DNA of 15,698 nt from Candidatus Pelagibacter sp. (lineage in GTDB: Bacteria > Pseudomonadota > Alphaproteobacteria > Pelagibacterales > Pelagibacteraceae). The notes beneath the pieces were generated by a model that saw only the letters and a program-made list of their open reading frames with translations, was not told the DNA's origin and searched no databases. Positions 7,668 through 14,827 of this stretch are shown here, piece by piece (positions within the stretch are counted from its first letter, which is position 1; each line of letters begins with the position of its first letter). The position numbers and the translations under genes were made by a program. The stretch lies in the NCBI GenBank assembly GCA_028097785.1, contig JAOHFB010000015.1, positions 1 to 15,698 of the forward strand, read 5' to 3'.

Positions 7668-9113
7668 TTATGCGTCTGAATACTTTTGCTCTAAATTCAT
7701 CACATAATCATTAATTCCATCTAGAAATTTAAGCTTTTCATCGACAGTTTTGAACGAAAACATCTTATCTTCATTTTCTCTAATCTCATCACACTCTGAA
7801 TAAAAAGCAGAAACGGTCCACCATTTCTCCTTGTTAGTACTCAAAATTCTTGAAGCTATTCGACGTTTAATTTTTTTGTGAACTTCTTTTGGTAAAATTT
7901 CAGGAGCTTCATTAAATATTAGACCATGGCCAAATGTAACTAGCCTTTCATCTTCAAATTTATCTAATAAAGCAAACTTTTCTTTCCAATCACCTGTATG
8001 AAATTTAGGAAATAAAGCTTGATCTTTAGCAGAGGTAAATCCTCCAGAATAAATAGATTCTTCTGGCTCAATATCCTCTTGTGAAGCAGTTTCCATTTTT
8101 TCTTCAGCAGCTTCTCTTAAAATATTACAAACATTTTGTGAAAACTTTTCATTTGATTTAACTAATTCAGCTCTTTTTTTAATCAAATTAGGATCAAGTT
8201 TGCTATATGGCTCAACTTTCATACCAAAACTTTGATCTAAAATTATTGGAGCTTTGTTTGATCTAATAGTTCTTAAAAACTTAGGAGATTTTTTCATCTC
8301 TTTTTTTAAATCTTCATAATTTAATTTTTGAACAGCCTCAACATCAATTCTAAGATCTACCGCTTGACCCCATTTATAAACTGGGTGCATACAAGCATTA
8401 GGATGTAATGGAGCGCATAAGTATAATCGACTTGTTCCATAAAAATATTCATTTAGAGTAAATATTTTTTCTTGCTTAACCATGTTCTCAACAATAACTT
8501 TACTACTTGTTTTAAAATATTCTTGCCAGAGCGTAGGTTGTTTTTGTTTAATTAAATCTAAAACCTTAACAGTCAATTCAGTATCAAATAATGCTGAGTG
8601 AGCCCCAGCAGACTCAAATCCATTTAATCTTGCTAAAGACTCTAGTTTCATTGATTTATTTCCTTTAGGATTTAATTCTGTCTTTAAAACATCATCATCG
8701 ATTGCAAATGCTGCTCTCACTATATTTAAAGCATCATGACGAACATTACCCTCGGTATTTGTCAAATAAGGTTTTCTTAAAGATTTAAAAAATTCTTTTC
8801 TAATTACTTCATCATCAAAATTTATACTTGAATAACCTAGAAAAGTTGCAGGTGACCATTCTCTAAATTTTTGTTCCACCTGAGTTAACATTTCATAATG
8901 ACTCAGATTACCTTTGGTTAATAAATCGACATTTGATTTATTAATACAAAGTGCAGTAGCAGATGGCACTCTGTCCTGTGGCAGCCTACATCTTGCTTGA
9001 AAACGTTCTTTTTCTTTGAAGTTTTCATCAAGCAAAATACCACCTATTTCAATAATAGTTGCCCAATCTGTTTGTGCTGAATCTGTTTCAATATCCCAAA
9101 CTACGTAATTCAA
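7668..9113 (-). CDS. sbcB: Exodeoxyribonuclease I (DEDDh 3'-5' ssDNA exonuclease), TTG start
   Basis: Degrades single-stranded DNA from the 3' end in repair and recombination. The 481 residues match the ExoI length (about 475 in E. coli) and order: DEDDh exonuclease domain first, then SH3-like and helical C-terminal parts. Catalytic residues are D7 and E9 (WDIET), D100 or D101 in LGYSSINFDDE, and H172 and D177 in AHSALFDTE. The TTG start is strongly supported: catalytic D7 is only six residues in, the next Met is residue 74, and AAGGAG stands six bases upstream. It shares TTGA with the stop of the upstream nuclease gene, so the two are probably translated together. Confidence 0.94.
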   Translation of the reverse strand: MNYVVWDIETDSAQTDWATIIEIGGILLDENFKEKERFQARCRLPQDRVPSATALCINKSNVDLLTKGNLSHYEMLTQVEQKFREWSPATFLGYSSINFDDEVIRKEFFKSLRKPYLTNTEGNVRHDALNIVRAAFAIDDDVLKTELNPKGNKSMKLESLARLNGFESAGAHSALFDTELTVKVLDLIKQKQPTLWQEYFKTSSKVIVENMVKQEKIFTLNEYFYGTSRLYLCAPLHPNACMHPVYKWGQAVDLRIDVEAVQKLNYEDLKKEMKKSPKFLRTIRSNKAPIILDQSFGMKVEPYSKLDPNLIKKRAELVKSNEKFSQNVCNILREAAEEKMETASQEDIEPEESIYSGGFTSAKDQALFPKFHTGDWKEKFALLDKFEDERLVTFGHGLIFNEAPEILPKEVHKKIKRRIASRILSTNKEKWWTVSAFYSECDEIRENEDKMFSFKTVDEKLKFLDGINDYVMNLEQKYSDA

Positions 9114-9796
9114 TTTGCTCTCCTTTGTGCATAAAATTGTTCAACTTTTTCTAAAAATTGTTTTTGATAATCTTTAAGTCTGTCACCCTCAATTAAAAAC
9201 CTTTGAAACATATTGTCTTTTGTACAAAGCAATATGACTGCTTGAGTAATATTAGATCCATGTACAGTATTATGTGCTAAAGCATACGCTGCACATTGCA
9301 AATAATAATCATCAATCCATTCATCTTTTTTAGGCTTATTACTCTGTTTAAAATCAATAATGGTCTCTTTATTCTCATAAACACCTACACAGTCAGCAGC
9401 TCCTGCATATTTTCCTGGATAATATAAAGTTGCTTCACAGCCCCAAATCTCATCTAGTTTATTCCTTAGTCCGTTATCAATAATCTGGTCTGCCATCATC
9501 CGCTCTTTAGTATTGTCTCCTAATAAATCTAAATTTAATTTACCAAGTAAAAATTTTTCTAAATATTCGTGCATTGAGCTTCCTCTACTGCTTGCTTCAC
9601 GTGTGATAATTTCAGCTTGTTTATGGCCTACTCTTTGTTTCCAAGCTTGAAGAGAAGCTTTTTTTTCCTCAGATTCAGTTGCTTTTAAAATTGTTGTCAC
9701 TGAAGGTAATCGTTCTTCATTTACAGAATAATGTCTAGAGCCATCAACTATTGATCTTGTAGATTTTGGATAGATATATTTATTATTCCACTGCAT
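9110..9796 (-). CDS. PD-(D/E)XK exonuclease resembling mitochondrial MGME1 / RecB-type nucleases
   Basis: A probable single-strand DNA exonuclease of the PD-(D/E)XK superfamily. Numbering from the ATG at 9796 (228 residues), motifs appear in the RecB-like order: GSSMH with H76, E121, AGAADC with D135, IIDFK with D148 and K150, and a Q167-x3-Y171 motif in LQCAAYA. The GAADCVG...IIDFKQSNKPK block recalls human MGME1, which trims mitochondrial DNA ends. That kinship is recognised by eye, not by search. An earlier ATG at 9865 would add 23 residues and overlap rmuC by 32 bases. The later start is preferred because homologous sequence seems to begin after it and it leaves a 37-base gap to rmuC. The gene ends in a TTGA overlap with sbcB, pointing to a shared DNA end-processing role. 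Confidence 0.82.
   Translation of the reverse strand: MQWNNKYIYPKSTRSIVDGSRHYSVNEERLPSVTTILKATESEEKKASLQAWKQRVGHKQAEIITREASSRGSSMHEYLEKFLLGKLNLDLLGDNTKERMMADQIIDNGLRNKLDEIWGCEATLYYPGKYAGAADCVGVYENKETIIDFKQSNKPKKDEWIDDYYLQCAAYALAHNTVHGSNITQAVILLCTKDNMFQRFLIEGDRLKDYQKQFLEKVEQFYAQRRAN
9120..9125 (-). promoter_or_regulatory. Strong Shine-Dalgarno site of sbcB
   Basis: AAGGAG on the minus strand, six bases before the TTG start at 9113 and inside the last codons of the upstream nuclease gene. It settles the non-ATG start of sbcB. Confidence 0.8.
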
Positions 9797-9833
9797 GTGA
9801 TTTCTTATATTCTTTATTGGAGAAAAATAGAAA

Positions 9834-10931
9834 TTAATTTTTTGCTTGTTTTGAGTGATCAACAAATTTTTCTACATTTTCAGTTTGAACAGCTTTTTCA
9901 AGTTGTTCAGGATCTTTAATACTTTCAAGAGTTCTAGTAATTGATCTAGCATCTGTTCCAAACTTATCAACTACAGACATAGCTTCTTCCAATTTCTTTC
10001 TAAGAGAAATTATATTTTCAAAGTGCTTTCCAAATCTTGAACTAATTGTTTTTAAGTGATTATAAATTTCTGTTGCTCCTTTTTGAACTTTTAATGATTG
10101 AAAGCCCATATGCAAAGATTGCAAGTAAGCAGAAAGTGTATTTGGACCACAGATTACAACTTTATGTTTTTTCATTAATTCTTGGGTTAATAACTCTTTA
10201 GTGCTTGGGTCTTGGTATTCAGTTAATTCTTTATATAAACTTTCAGTTGGTGCATAAACAATTGCAAAATCTGTAGTTTTTGGTGGAACAATATATTTCT
10301 CGTTAACGCTTTTAGCCTTAGCTTTAAAAGCAGTCGCTAATTTTGCTCTAGCATCAGCAACAGCTCTTTTGTCATCCGCGTCATAACCATCGGTAATTGC
10401 TTTAAATTTTTCAACTGGAAAATGACTATCAACCGGAACTAAAACATCCCCTTGAAGCCTAATTGCAAACTCGACATTCTCACTTGTGTCCTCTTTCATC
10501 TTAACATTGGTCATGAATTGAGAGGCAGGTAATAAATCTTTAATCAATGCATCTAAGCTAAATTCTGCAAGGGTTCCATATTTTTTAACTCCGGCTAAAA
10601 TTTTGGTGATCCCCTCTTGGCTTTGATTTAATAATTGAACTTGTTGGTTAAAGTTTCCAACCTTTTCATCCACTTTAGTTAAAGCTTCTGTCATATCTTT
10701 GGTTACCCCAGTAGATAGGTTATTAAATGAGGTCGACATTGATCCTAGTGACGTATTAATGGTATTATTAAGAGTATCTTTTAAATTCTGTATCTCAGTC
10801 TTTAAATTAGCTATTTCTTCAAATTCTTTATTTTCATTTTCATCTTTGGGCTTAGATCTTAAATTTAAATAAAGAATTGATGAAGCAATTCCAACTAATA
10901 AAACTAATAAAACAATTAAGATTATATCCAT
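9834..10931 (-). CDS. rmuC: DNA recombination protein RmuC
   Basis: RmuC proteins are thought to limit rearrangements at inverted repeats and belong to a nuclease-like family; their biochemistry is poorly known. The 365 residues show an N-terminal membrane anchor (about 2-22, then Lys/Arg), a long coiled-coil region rich in Asn, Thr and Leu (about 35-115), and the RmuC core. The core includes VPVDSHFPVEKF (165-176), DFAIVYAPTESLY and a conserved LQSLHMGFQSL segment. The usual RGxWGE motif at the start of the core is replaced by KYGTLAEF near 117-124, so this is a divergent member. It is first in a minus-strand set with the MGME1-like nuclease and sbcB. Upstream, TATAAAAT about 20 bases before the ATG may be a -10 box. 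Confidence 0.93.
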   Translation of the reverse strand: MDIILIVLLVLLVGIASSILYLNLRSKPKDENENKEFEEIANLKTEIQNLKDTLNNTINTSLGSMSTSFNNLSTGVTKDMTEALTKVDEKVGNFNQQVQLLNQSQEGITKILAGVKKYGTLAEFSLDALIKDLLPASQFMTNVKMKEDTSENVEFAIRLQGDVLVPVDSHFPVEKFKAITDGYDADDKRAVADARAKLATAFKAKAKSVNEKYIVPPKTTDFAIVYAPTESLYKELTEYQDPSTKELLTQELMKKHKVVICGPNTLSAYLQSLHMGFQSLKVQKGATEIYNHLKTISSRFGKHFENIISLRKKLEEAMSVVDKFGTDARSITRTLESIKDPEQLEKAVQTENVEKFVDHSKQAKN

Positions 10932-10996
10932 GATTCTAATAATTTATTTTATAGTAAAAATATGATTAATATATTTAATTATTTAAAACTTATTTA

Positions 10997-11128
10997 ATGG
11001 AATTATTCTTAATATTAAAAATTATATTTATAATAGGGGTAGTAATTGCACTTTATGCAGTTGCTAGAAACCTTGATATTATTAAGATTATTTTAATCTA
11101 CTGGAAAGATTTAATTCTTAGAAAGTAA
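10997..11128 (+). CDS. Possible 43-residue membrane peptide
   Basis: A short reading frame begins with ATG at 10997 and ends with TAA at 11126-11128. Its product would start MELFLILKIIFIIGVV and end DLILRK: one hydrophobic segment (about 3-22), then a more polar stretch with a basic end, as in single-pass small membrane proteins. It lies on the opposite strand to both neighbours and its last 18 bases overlap the hisG end. No clear Shine-Dalgarno site is seen, and AT-rich DNA yields hydrophobic short frames by chance. It is listed because it fills most of an otherwise empty gap. No family was recognised. Confidence 0.35.
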   Translation: MELFLILKIIFIIGVVIALYAVARNLDIIKIILIYWKDLILRK

Positions 11129-11803
11129 TTTAATCAGTTTTTTAACTTCTGGTTTTTTTACAGATGATCTTGATATCATCATACACGCCTCTGATTTTAA
11201 TATTTCGCCATCCTTTAAAATACGAAGATTGTTAGCTTTTAAAGTCTCACCGGTTGACGTTATATCCGTGATAATTTCACTTGATCCAGTAAAAGGATAA
11301 GCCTCTGTCGCCCCTAAACTTCCAACTAATTTAAATTGAGTAACTCCTTTTGAAAATAAAAACTCTCTAGTCAAATTTGGATATTTGGTTGCAACTCTTA
11401 ATCTTTTCTTTTTCTTGTCTTTAAATTCAAATGCGATTTCCTCTAAATCTGCAACCGTTTGAACATCAATCCATGGATCAGGAATTGCAACAACTAATGT
11501 TGCTTTTCCAAAATCATATCTTTTAGTTACATTGATTTTATTTTGAATATTTACTTCACTTTCTTTTAATAAATCATATCCTGAAAAACCAAGATCTAAT
11601 GAACCATCTCCTAATCTTTCAACTATCTCTCTTGCATGTAGATATAAAACTTTAACATTTTTTAATTGTTTTATGGATCCCAATAAATCTCTCTCTCCAC
11701 GCTCTGAAACTAGATTTAATTTATTTTTTTTGAATATTTTTAAAATATCTTTTCGAAGTCTACCTTTACTAGGAATACCAATATTAATTATATTTTTGCT
11801 CAT
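11111..11803 (-). CDS. hisG: ATP phosphoribosyltransferase, short form catalytic subunit
   Basis: Catalyses the first step of histidine synthesis, ATP plus PRPP to phosphoribosyl-ATP. At 230 residues it is the short HisG, which lacks the C-terminal regulatory domain and needs HisZ; hisZ is indeed next to it. Visible family segments are IGIPSKGRL at the N terminus, DGSLDLGFSGYDLL, RVATKYPNLT, and the PRPP-binding region EIITDITSTGETLKANNL. The start shares one base with the hisZ stop (TAATG), indicating translational coupling and likely matched production of the two subunits. Feedback inhibition by histidine would act through HisZ, as known for this HisGZ type. Confidence 0.96.
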   Translation of the reverse strand: MSKNIINIGIPSKGRLRKDILKIFKKNKLNLVSERGERDLLGSIKQLKNVKVLYLHAREIVERLGDGSLDLGFSGYDLLKESEVNIQNKINVTKRYDFGKATLVVAIPDPWIDVQTVADLEEIAFEFKDKKKKRLRVATKYPNLTREFLFSKGVTQFKLVGSLGATEAYPFTGSSEIITDITSTGETLKANNLRILKDGEILKSEACMMISRSSVKKPEVKKLIKLLSKN

Positions 11804-12855
11804 TAGTAATTTAAATTTAAGGCAGCTCCAACTGCAGCTACTTGATTTTTAGCACCAAGATCTGAAATTAATTTATCGTATCTTCCACCATTAATTATGT
11901 TTCTATTTTTTGATTTAGAATTGATATCAATTTTAAATACCATGCCTGTGTAATATTCTAACTGTCTTCCAAATGAAGCAGAGAACACAACATTTAATTT
12001 TGAGATTTTATTTTCAGAGACTGGAAAATATTTTTGATCAACTACTAGATTAATCTTATTCTTTTTAAAAAACTTATTAAGTTCACTTGCAGCTTTATTA
12101 ATTGGACATTTAATTTTTAAAAACTCTTTAATAATCTTTGATACATTTTCACCTTTTTTTGTGCCTCTTGGGTCCCTAATTTTGTTATCAAATCTTTTTA
12201 AAATTTCATCAATTGACCTTCCTGCAATAACTTTGGATAGATCTTCTTTTAACATTTTAAAATATCGTTTCTTATCAATCTCAACAATAGTCGGATCCAC
12301 ATCTGAATTGGTTTCTAATCTTTTCAAAAGATCATTAAAATATTTCTCCCTCCAAAAATGTCTTGATAATCTTAACTTCCAACGTTTTGGGATATCTAGT
12401 TTTGAAATTAACAAATTAAAGATTTCAACATTGCCAATTGTAAGTGTGCCTGATGAGTATTTAATATTTTGAAGTGATTTTAAGGAAGTATTGATAATTT
12501 CTTTGTCATCATTCTTTTCATCTTTAGATCCAATAATCTCAAACCCAACTTGGTCTCTAATTATCGAGTCTTTTTTATTTTGTGACTTACGATAAGCCTG
12601 ACCACTATAAAAAATCTTCTCTTTTCCTCTTAAATTATTTTCTAAATACCTAAGGCATGATGCAATAGTCAAATCTGGTCTAAGGCAAAGCTCACTTCCG
12701 TTTTGATCAATAAAAGAAAATATAAATTTTCTAAAATTTTCACCCGATCTTTGAACAATATGATTAGCCTCAATTACTGAAGGTAAATCAATATACTTAA
12801 ATCCTTTAGACTTTACTGATCTAAGGATATTTTCAGATAAGTTTTTTGACTTCAT
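11803..12855 (-). CDS. hisZ: ATP phosphoribosyltransferase regulatory subunit (HisRS-like)
   Basis: A 350-residue paralogue of the histidyl-tRNA synthetase catalytic domain that does not charge tRNA but activates short HisG and binds histidine. Class II-like parts are visible: LCLRPDLT (56-63), a motif-2-like stretch from IFYSGQAYRK to VGFEIIG (81-109, R89), FGRQLEYYTGMVF, and GGRYDKL (323-329). It lacks the C-terminal anticodon-binding domain found in the adjacent hisS. Its first 23 bases overlap the end of hisS, and its stop overlaps the hisG start. The middle, about residues 150-270, is divergent. The pairing with short HisG makes the role secure. Confidence 0.92.
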   Translation of the reverse strand: MKSKNLSENILRSVKSKGFKYIDLPSVIEANHIVQRSGENFRKFIFSFIDQNGSELCLRPDLTIASCLRYLENNLRGKEKIFYSGQAYRKSQNKKDSIIRDQVGFEIIGSKDEKNDDKEIINTSLKSLQNIKYSSGTLTIGNVEIFNLLISKLDIPKRWKLRLSRHFWREKYFNDLLKRLETNSDVDPTIVEIDKKRYFKMLKEDLSKVIAGRSIDEILKRFDNKIRDPRGTKKGENVSKIIKEFLKIKCPINKAASELNKFFKKNKINLVVDQKYFPVSENKISKLNVVFSASFGRQLEYYTGMVFKIDINSKSKNRNIINGGRYDKLISDLGAKNQVAAVGAALNLNY

Positions 12856-14227
12856 TAATTAAATCAGCTTTTGGAATTATTTGATTATTTTCACCCTTAA
12901 CACCTTTGAGGTTTTTAATAGTGACCGTGTTATCTTTAAACTCATTTTCTCCACAAATGATTGCAACTGGTAATTCACGTTTATTTGCAAAGGTTAATTG
13001 TTTACCTAGGTTTTTTTTGCTATCTAAAAAAATTTCAGCATTAATATTATTATCTCTTAGCTGATCCACTAATTCATAATAATTTTTTAAGTATTTTTCA
13101 TCCATTACACAAACTAGAACTGGTTTTTGATCTTGAAGTTTAATTTGATCTAATTGCATTAAAGCAAACAATAATCTGTCTACACCAAAACTTATTCCTG
13201 TTCCTGGAATATCAACTCCTCTAAATCTTGATATCAATTTTGCATAAGCTCCCCCTGAACATATGCTTCCAATATCTACTTCTTTTCCTTTGTTATTTGT
13301 GACTTTGAAATTTAAATTAGTCTCTACAATAAAGTCAGAATAATAAGCAAGGCCTCTTACAATTGTAAAATTAGTCTTAACTTGATCTAAATTTGATCCA
13401 TATCCAAGTACTTCAAATACATTTTCTAACTCACTTATTCCTTCTTGAGATAATGGATTTTTTAAAGTTTGTTTTAATTCTTTTAAATCTTTTATTTTTA
13501 AAAAATTTAATATTTGTGCTGCTTGATCATCAGATAACTCAGCTCCTTTAGTAATAGCACCACTCTGATCTTTTCTTTCTTTTTTAAGTAAATCTTCAAC
13601 TCCCTTTAGGCCAAACCCTGGTTTATCTAATTTGTCGATTGCTCTGATAACTTTTATTTGTTTTTCTTCAGAAATTTTTAATTCATCAATTAAACCTTGA
13701 ACAATTTTTCTATTACTCACATTGATTATAAATTGATCTTTCTTTAATCCACAATCTGATAATGTGTTTGATATTAAATTACAAAGTTCTGCATTAGCTT
13801 GAGCAGGATTAACATTTCCAACAATATCAAAGTCGGCTTGCATAAATTCTCTATAACGACCATTTCCAGCTTTTTCGTTACGAAATACATTTTGGATTTG
13901 ATACCGCTTAAAAATAGATGGCAGTTCTTGATTGTTTTGAGCTACAAATCTTGCAAGTGGGCTTGATAAATCATATCTAAGCGTAATACTTTTTTCACCA
14001 TCTTGGAACGAGAATACATCAGACATAGGGTTACTATCGTCCTCTGCTAGAAAAGATCCTATGTTTTCACTAATTTCAAACGAAGGGGTTTCAAGAGCTT
14101 CTGCTCCAAACTTAATAAAATTATTCTCAATAGCTTTTAATAGCTTTTTTTTGAGAAGAAGTTTTTTATCCCAACGATCTTCAAATCCTGAAGGTAATCC
14201 AGGAACTAATTTATTTTCTTTATTCAT
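12833..14227 (-). CDS. hisS: Histidyl-tRNA synthetase, divergent alphaproteobacterial type
   Basis: Charges tRNA-His with histidine. From the ATG at 14227 the product has 464 residues: class II catalytic core, then an anticodon-binding domain (about 380-464). Motif 2 reads FRNEKAGNGRYREF (115-128), close to the Caulobacter-type FRNEKPGPGR form and unlike the usual RHERP form. The histidine-binding segment is RGLAYY (291-296), GGRYD is replaced by GGAYA (325-329), and motif 3 is GTGISFGVDRL (342-352). An ATG at 14275 is rejected because it lies inside the tRNA-His gene. The chosen ATG is only four bases (AAAA) after the tRNA CCA, so no Shine-Dalgarno site exists. The message is probably freed by tRNA 3'-end processing and read as a near-leaderless mRNA. 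The end overlaps hisZ by 23 bases. Confidence 0.95.
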   Translation of the reverse strand: MNKENKLVPGLPSGFEDRWDKKLLLKKKLLKAIENNFIKFGAEALETPSFEISENIGSFLAEDDSNPMSDVFSFQDGEKSITLRYDLSSPLARFVAQNNQELPSIFKRYQIQNVFRNEKAGNGRYREFMQADFDIVGNVNPAQANAELCNLISNTLSDCGLKKDQFIINVSNRKIVQGLIDELKISEEKQIKVIRAIDKLDKPGFGLKGVEDLLKKERKDQSGAITKGAELSDDQAAQILNFLKIKDLKELKQTLKNPLSQEGISELENVFEVLGYGSNLDQVKTNFTIVRGLAYYSDFIVETNLNFKVTNNKGKEVDIGSICSGGAYAKLISRFRGVDIPGTGISFGVDRLLFALMQLDQIKLQDQKPVLVCVMDEKYLKNYYELVDQLRDNNINAEIFLDSKKNLGKQLTFANKRELPVAIICGENEFKDNTVTIKNLKGVKGENNQIIPKADLINEVKKLI

Positions 14228-14231
14228 TTTT

Positions 14232-14306
14232 TGGTACCCGGGCTGAGAATCGAACTCAAACTTAAAGTTCCACAAACTTTCGTGCTAACCGTTACACCAC
14301 CCAGGC
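14232..14306 (-). tRNA. tRNA-His (GUG), without encoded G-1, with A73
   Basis: A full 75-base cloverleaf with encoded CCA. Acceptor GCCTGGG pairs with CCCGGGT, including G1-U72 and U4-G69 wobbles. The D stem is GTGT/GCAC, the anticodon arm AAAGT-TTGTGGA-ACTTT gives anticodon GTG, and the T arm is TTGAG-TTCGATT-CTCAG. Most bacterial tRNA-His genes encode an extra G at -1 opposite C73. Here the base before the acceptor is T and the discriminator is A73. Some alphaproteobacteria, such as Caulobacter crescentus, use exactly this set (no G-1, U72, A73) with a divergent HisRS, as found next door. A -10-like TATAAA about a dozen bases upstream may be the promoter for the tRNA and the his genes. Confidence 0.96.
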
Positions 14307-14350
14307 ATTCCTTGTTTTTATATTATTTTTGTGTGGATTAAAAATTATAT
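14307..14350 (-). promoter_or_regulatory. Probable promoter region of tRNA-His-hisS-hisZ-hisG
   Basis: The bases just upstream of tRNA-His on the minus strand include TAATATAAAA about 10-20 bases before the mature 5' end, a fair -10 match. The -35 element is unclear in the AT-rich surroundings. The terminator at 14479-14519 ends the upstream unit, so a start somewhere here is needed. Confidence 0.4.
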
Positions 14351-14359
14351 TATAAATAA

Positions 14360-14475
14360 ATAGCCTACAGGCTATGGAAACAGATTCTATGAGTACTTCT
14401 TGAAGTCTCTCTATATGTAATATTTATAATCATGGGCAGTCTTTTAGACAAAAATTATGATTATTCAAGACTTTA
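14360..14475 (+). ncRNA. Candidate small structured RNA (unidentified)
   Basis: This non-coding stretch holds nested inverted repeats. ATAGCC/GGCTAT (14360-14375) is a perfect 6-base stem. TCTTGAA (14398-14404) pairs with TTCAAGA (14464-14470). Inside that, TAATCAT (14427-14433) pairs with ATGATTA (14457-14463), enclosing GTCT-TTT-AGAC (14439-14449). On the plus strand, TTGTGT (14329-14334) and TATAAA (14351-14356), 16 bases apart, would start transcription close to the first hairpin. The terminator hairpin at 14482-14519 followed by TTTTT could end it. I do not recognise 6S, SRP, tmRNA or RNase P RNA. The strand is uncertain and the structures could be chance. Confidence 0.25.
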
Positions 14476-14478
14476 ATT

Positions 14479-14519
14479 AAAAAAGGACGTTAATCTATTT
14501 TATAGATTTAACGCCCTTT
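14479..14519 (-). terminator. Rho-independent terminator after the cold-shock gene
   Basis: On the minus strand a long hairpin, AAAGGGCGTTAAATCT - ATAAAAT - AGATTAACGTCCTTT with small mismatches, runs into six T residues just after the cold-shock stop at 14534. On the plus strand the same hairpin is followed by a weaker T run (14525-14529), so it may work in both directions. It is the clearest terminator in the window. Confidence 0.8.
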
Positions 14520-14533
14520 GAAATATTTTTAAA

Positions 14534-14746
14534 TTAGTCTATTTTTTTTAGATTAACTGCAGAAGGACCTTTTGGACCGTCTTCTAGTGTAAACTCAAGT
14601 TTATCACCTTCATTTAGATATCTCATATCAGCTGCTTTAACTGCTGAAGCATGTACAAAGGCATCTTTTTCTTTGTCATCTCTTTCAATGAACCCATAGC
14701 CTTTTTTACCATTATACCATTTAATTTTACCAGTTAGTGTACTCAT
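14534..14746 (-). CDS. Cold-shock domain protein (CspA family)
   Basis: A 70-residue single cold-shock domain that binds single-stranded RNA or DNA and melts RNA structure. RNP1 is KGYGFI (15-20) and RNP2 is DAFVHAS (28-34); W10 and the C-terminal GPSAVNL are typical. Length is standard. The upstream gap to tRNA-Phe is 81 bases, much shorter than the long cold-responsive leader of E. coli cspA, so that thermosensor is absent; it may be a constitutive RNA chaperone. AAGGA stands 12 bases before the ATG, rather far. No terminator is seen after tRNA-Phe, so read-through from infA is possible. A strong terminator follows. Confidence 0.96.
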   Translation of the reverse strand: MSTLTGKIKWYNGKKGYGFIERDDKEKDAFVHASAVKAADMRYLNEGDKLEFTLEDGPKGPSAVNLKKID

Positions 14747-14827
14747 CTTATTTCTTAGTCCTTTTGTTATTTATTATTCAATTAAGTTAATTTCTTTTAT
14801 GATTATTTCAAGACGAAAAGTGAATGG

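Noticed and set aside
12161..12472. Plus-strand 103-codon frame
   Set aside because: Fully antisense to hisZ, which has convincing family motifs; a shadow frame.
14061..14246. Plus-strand 61-codon frame
   Set aside because: Antisense to the hisS 5' end and reaching into the tRNA-His gene; no own signals.
14228..14275. Upstream ATG at 14275 giving a 16-residue longer HisRS
   Set aside because: Those codons lie within the tRNA-His gene (14232-14306), and HisRS-like sequence begins only after the ATG at 14227.
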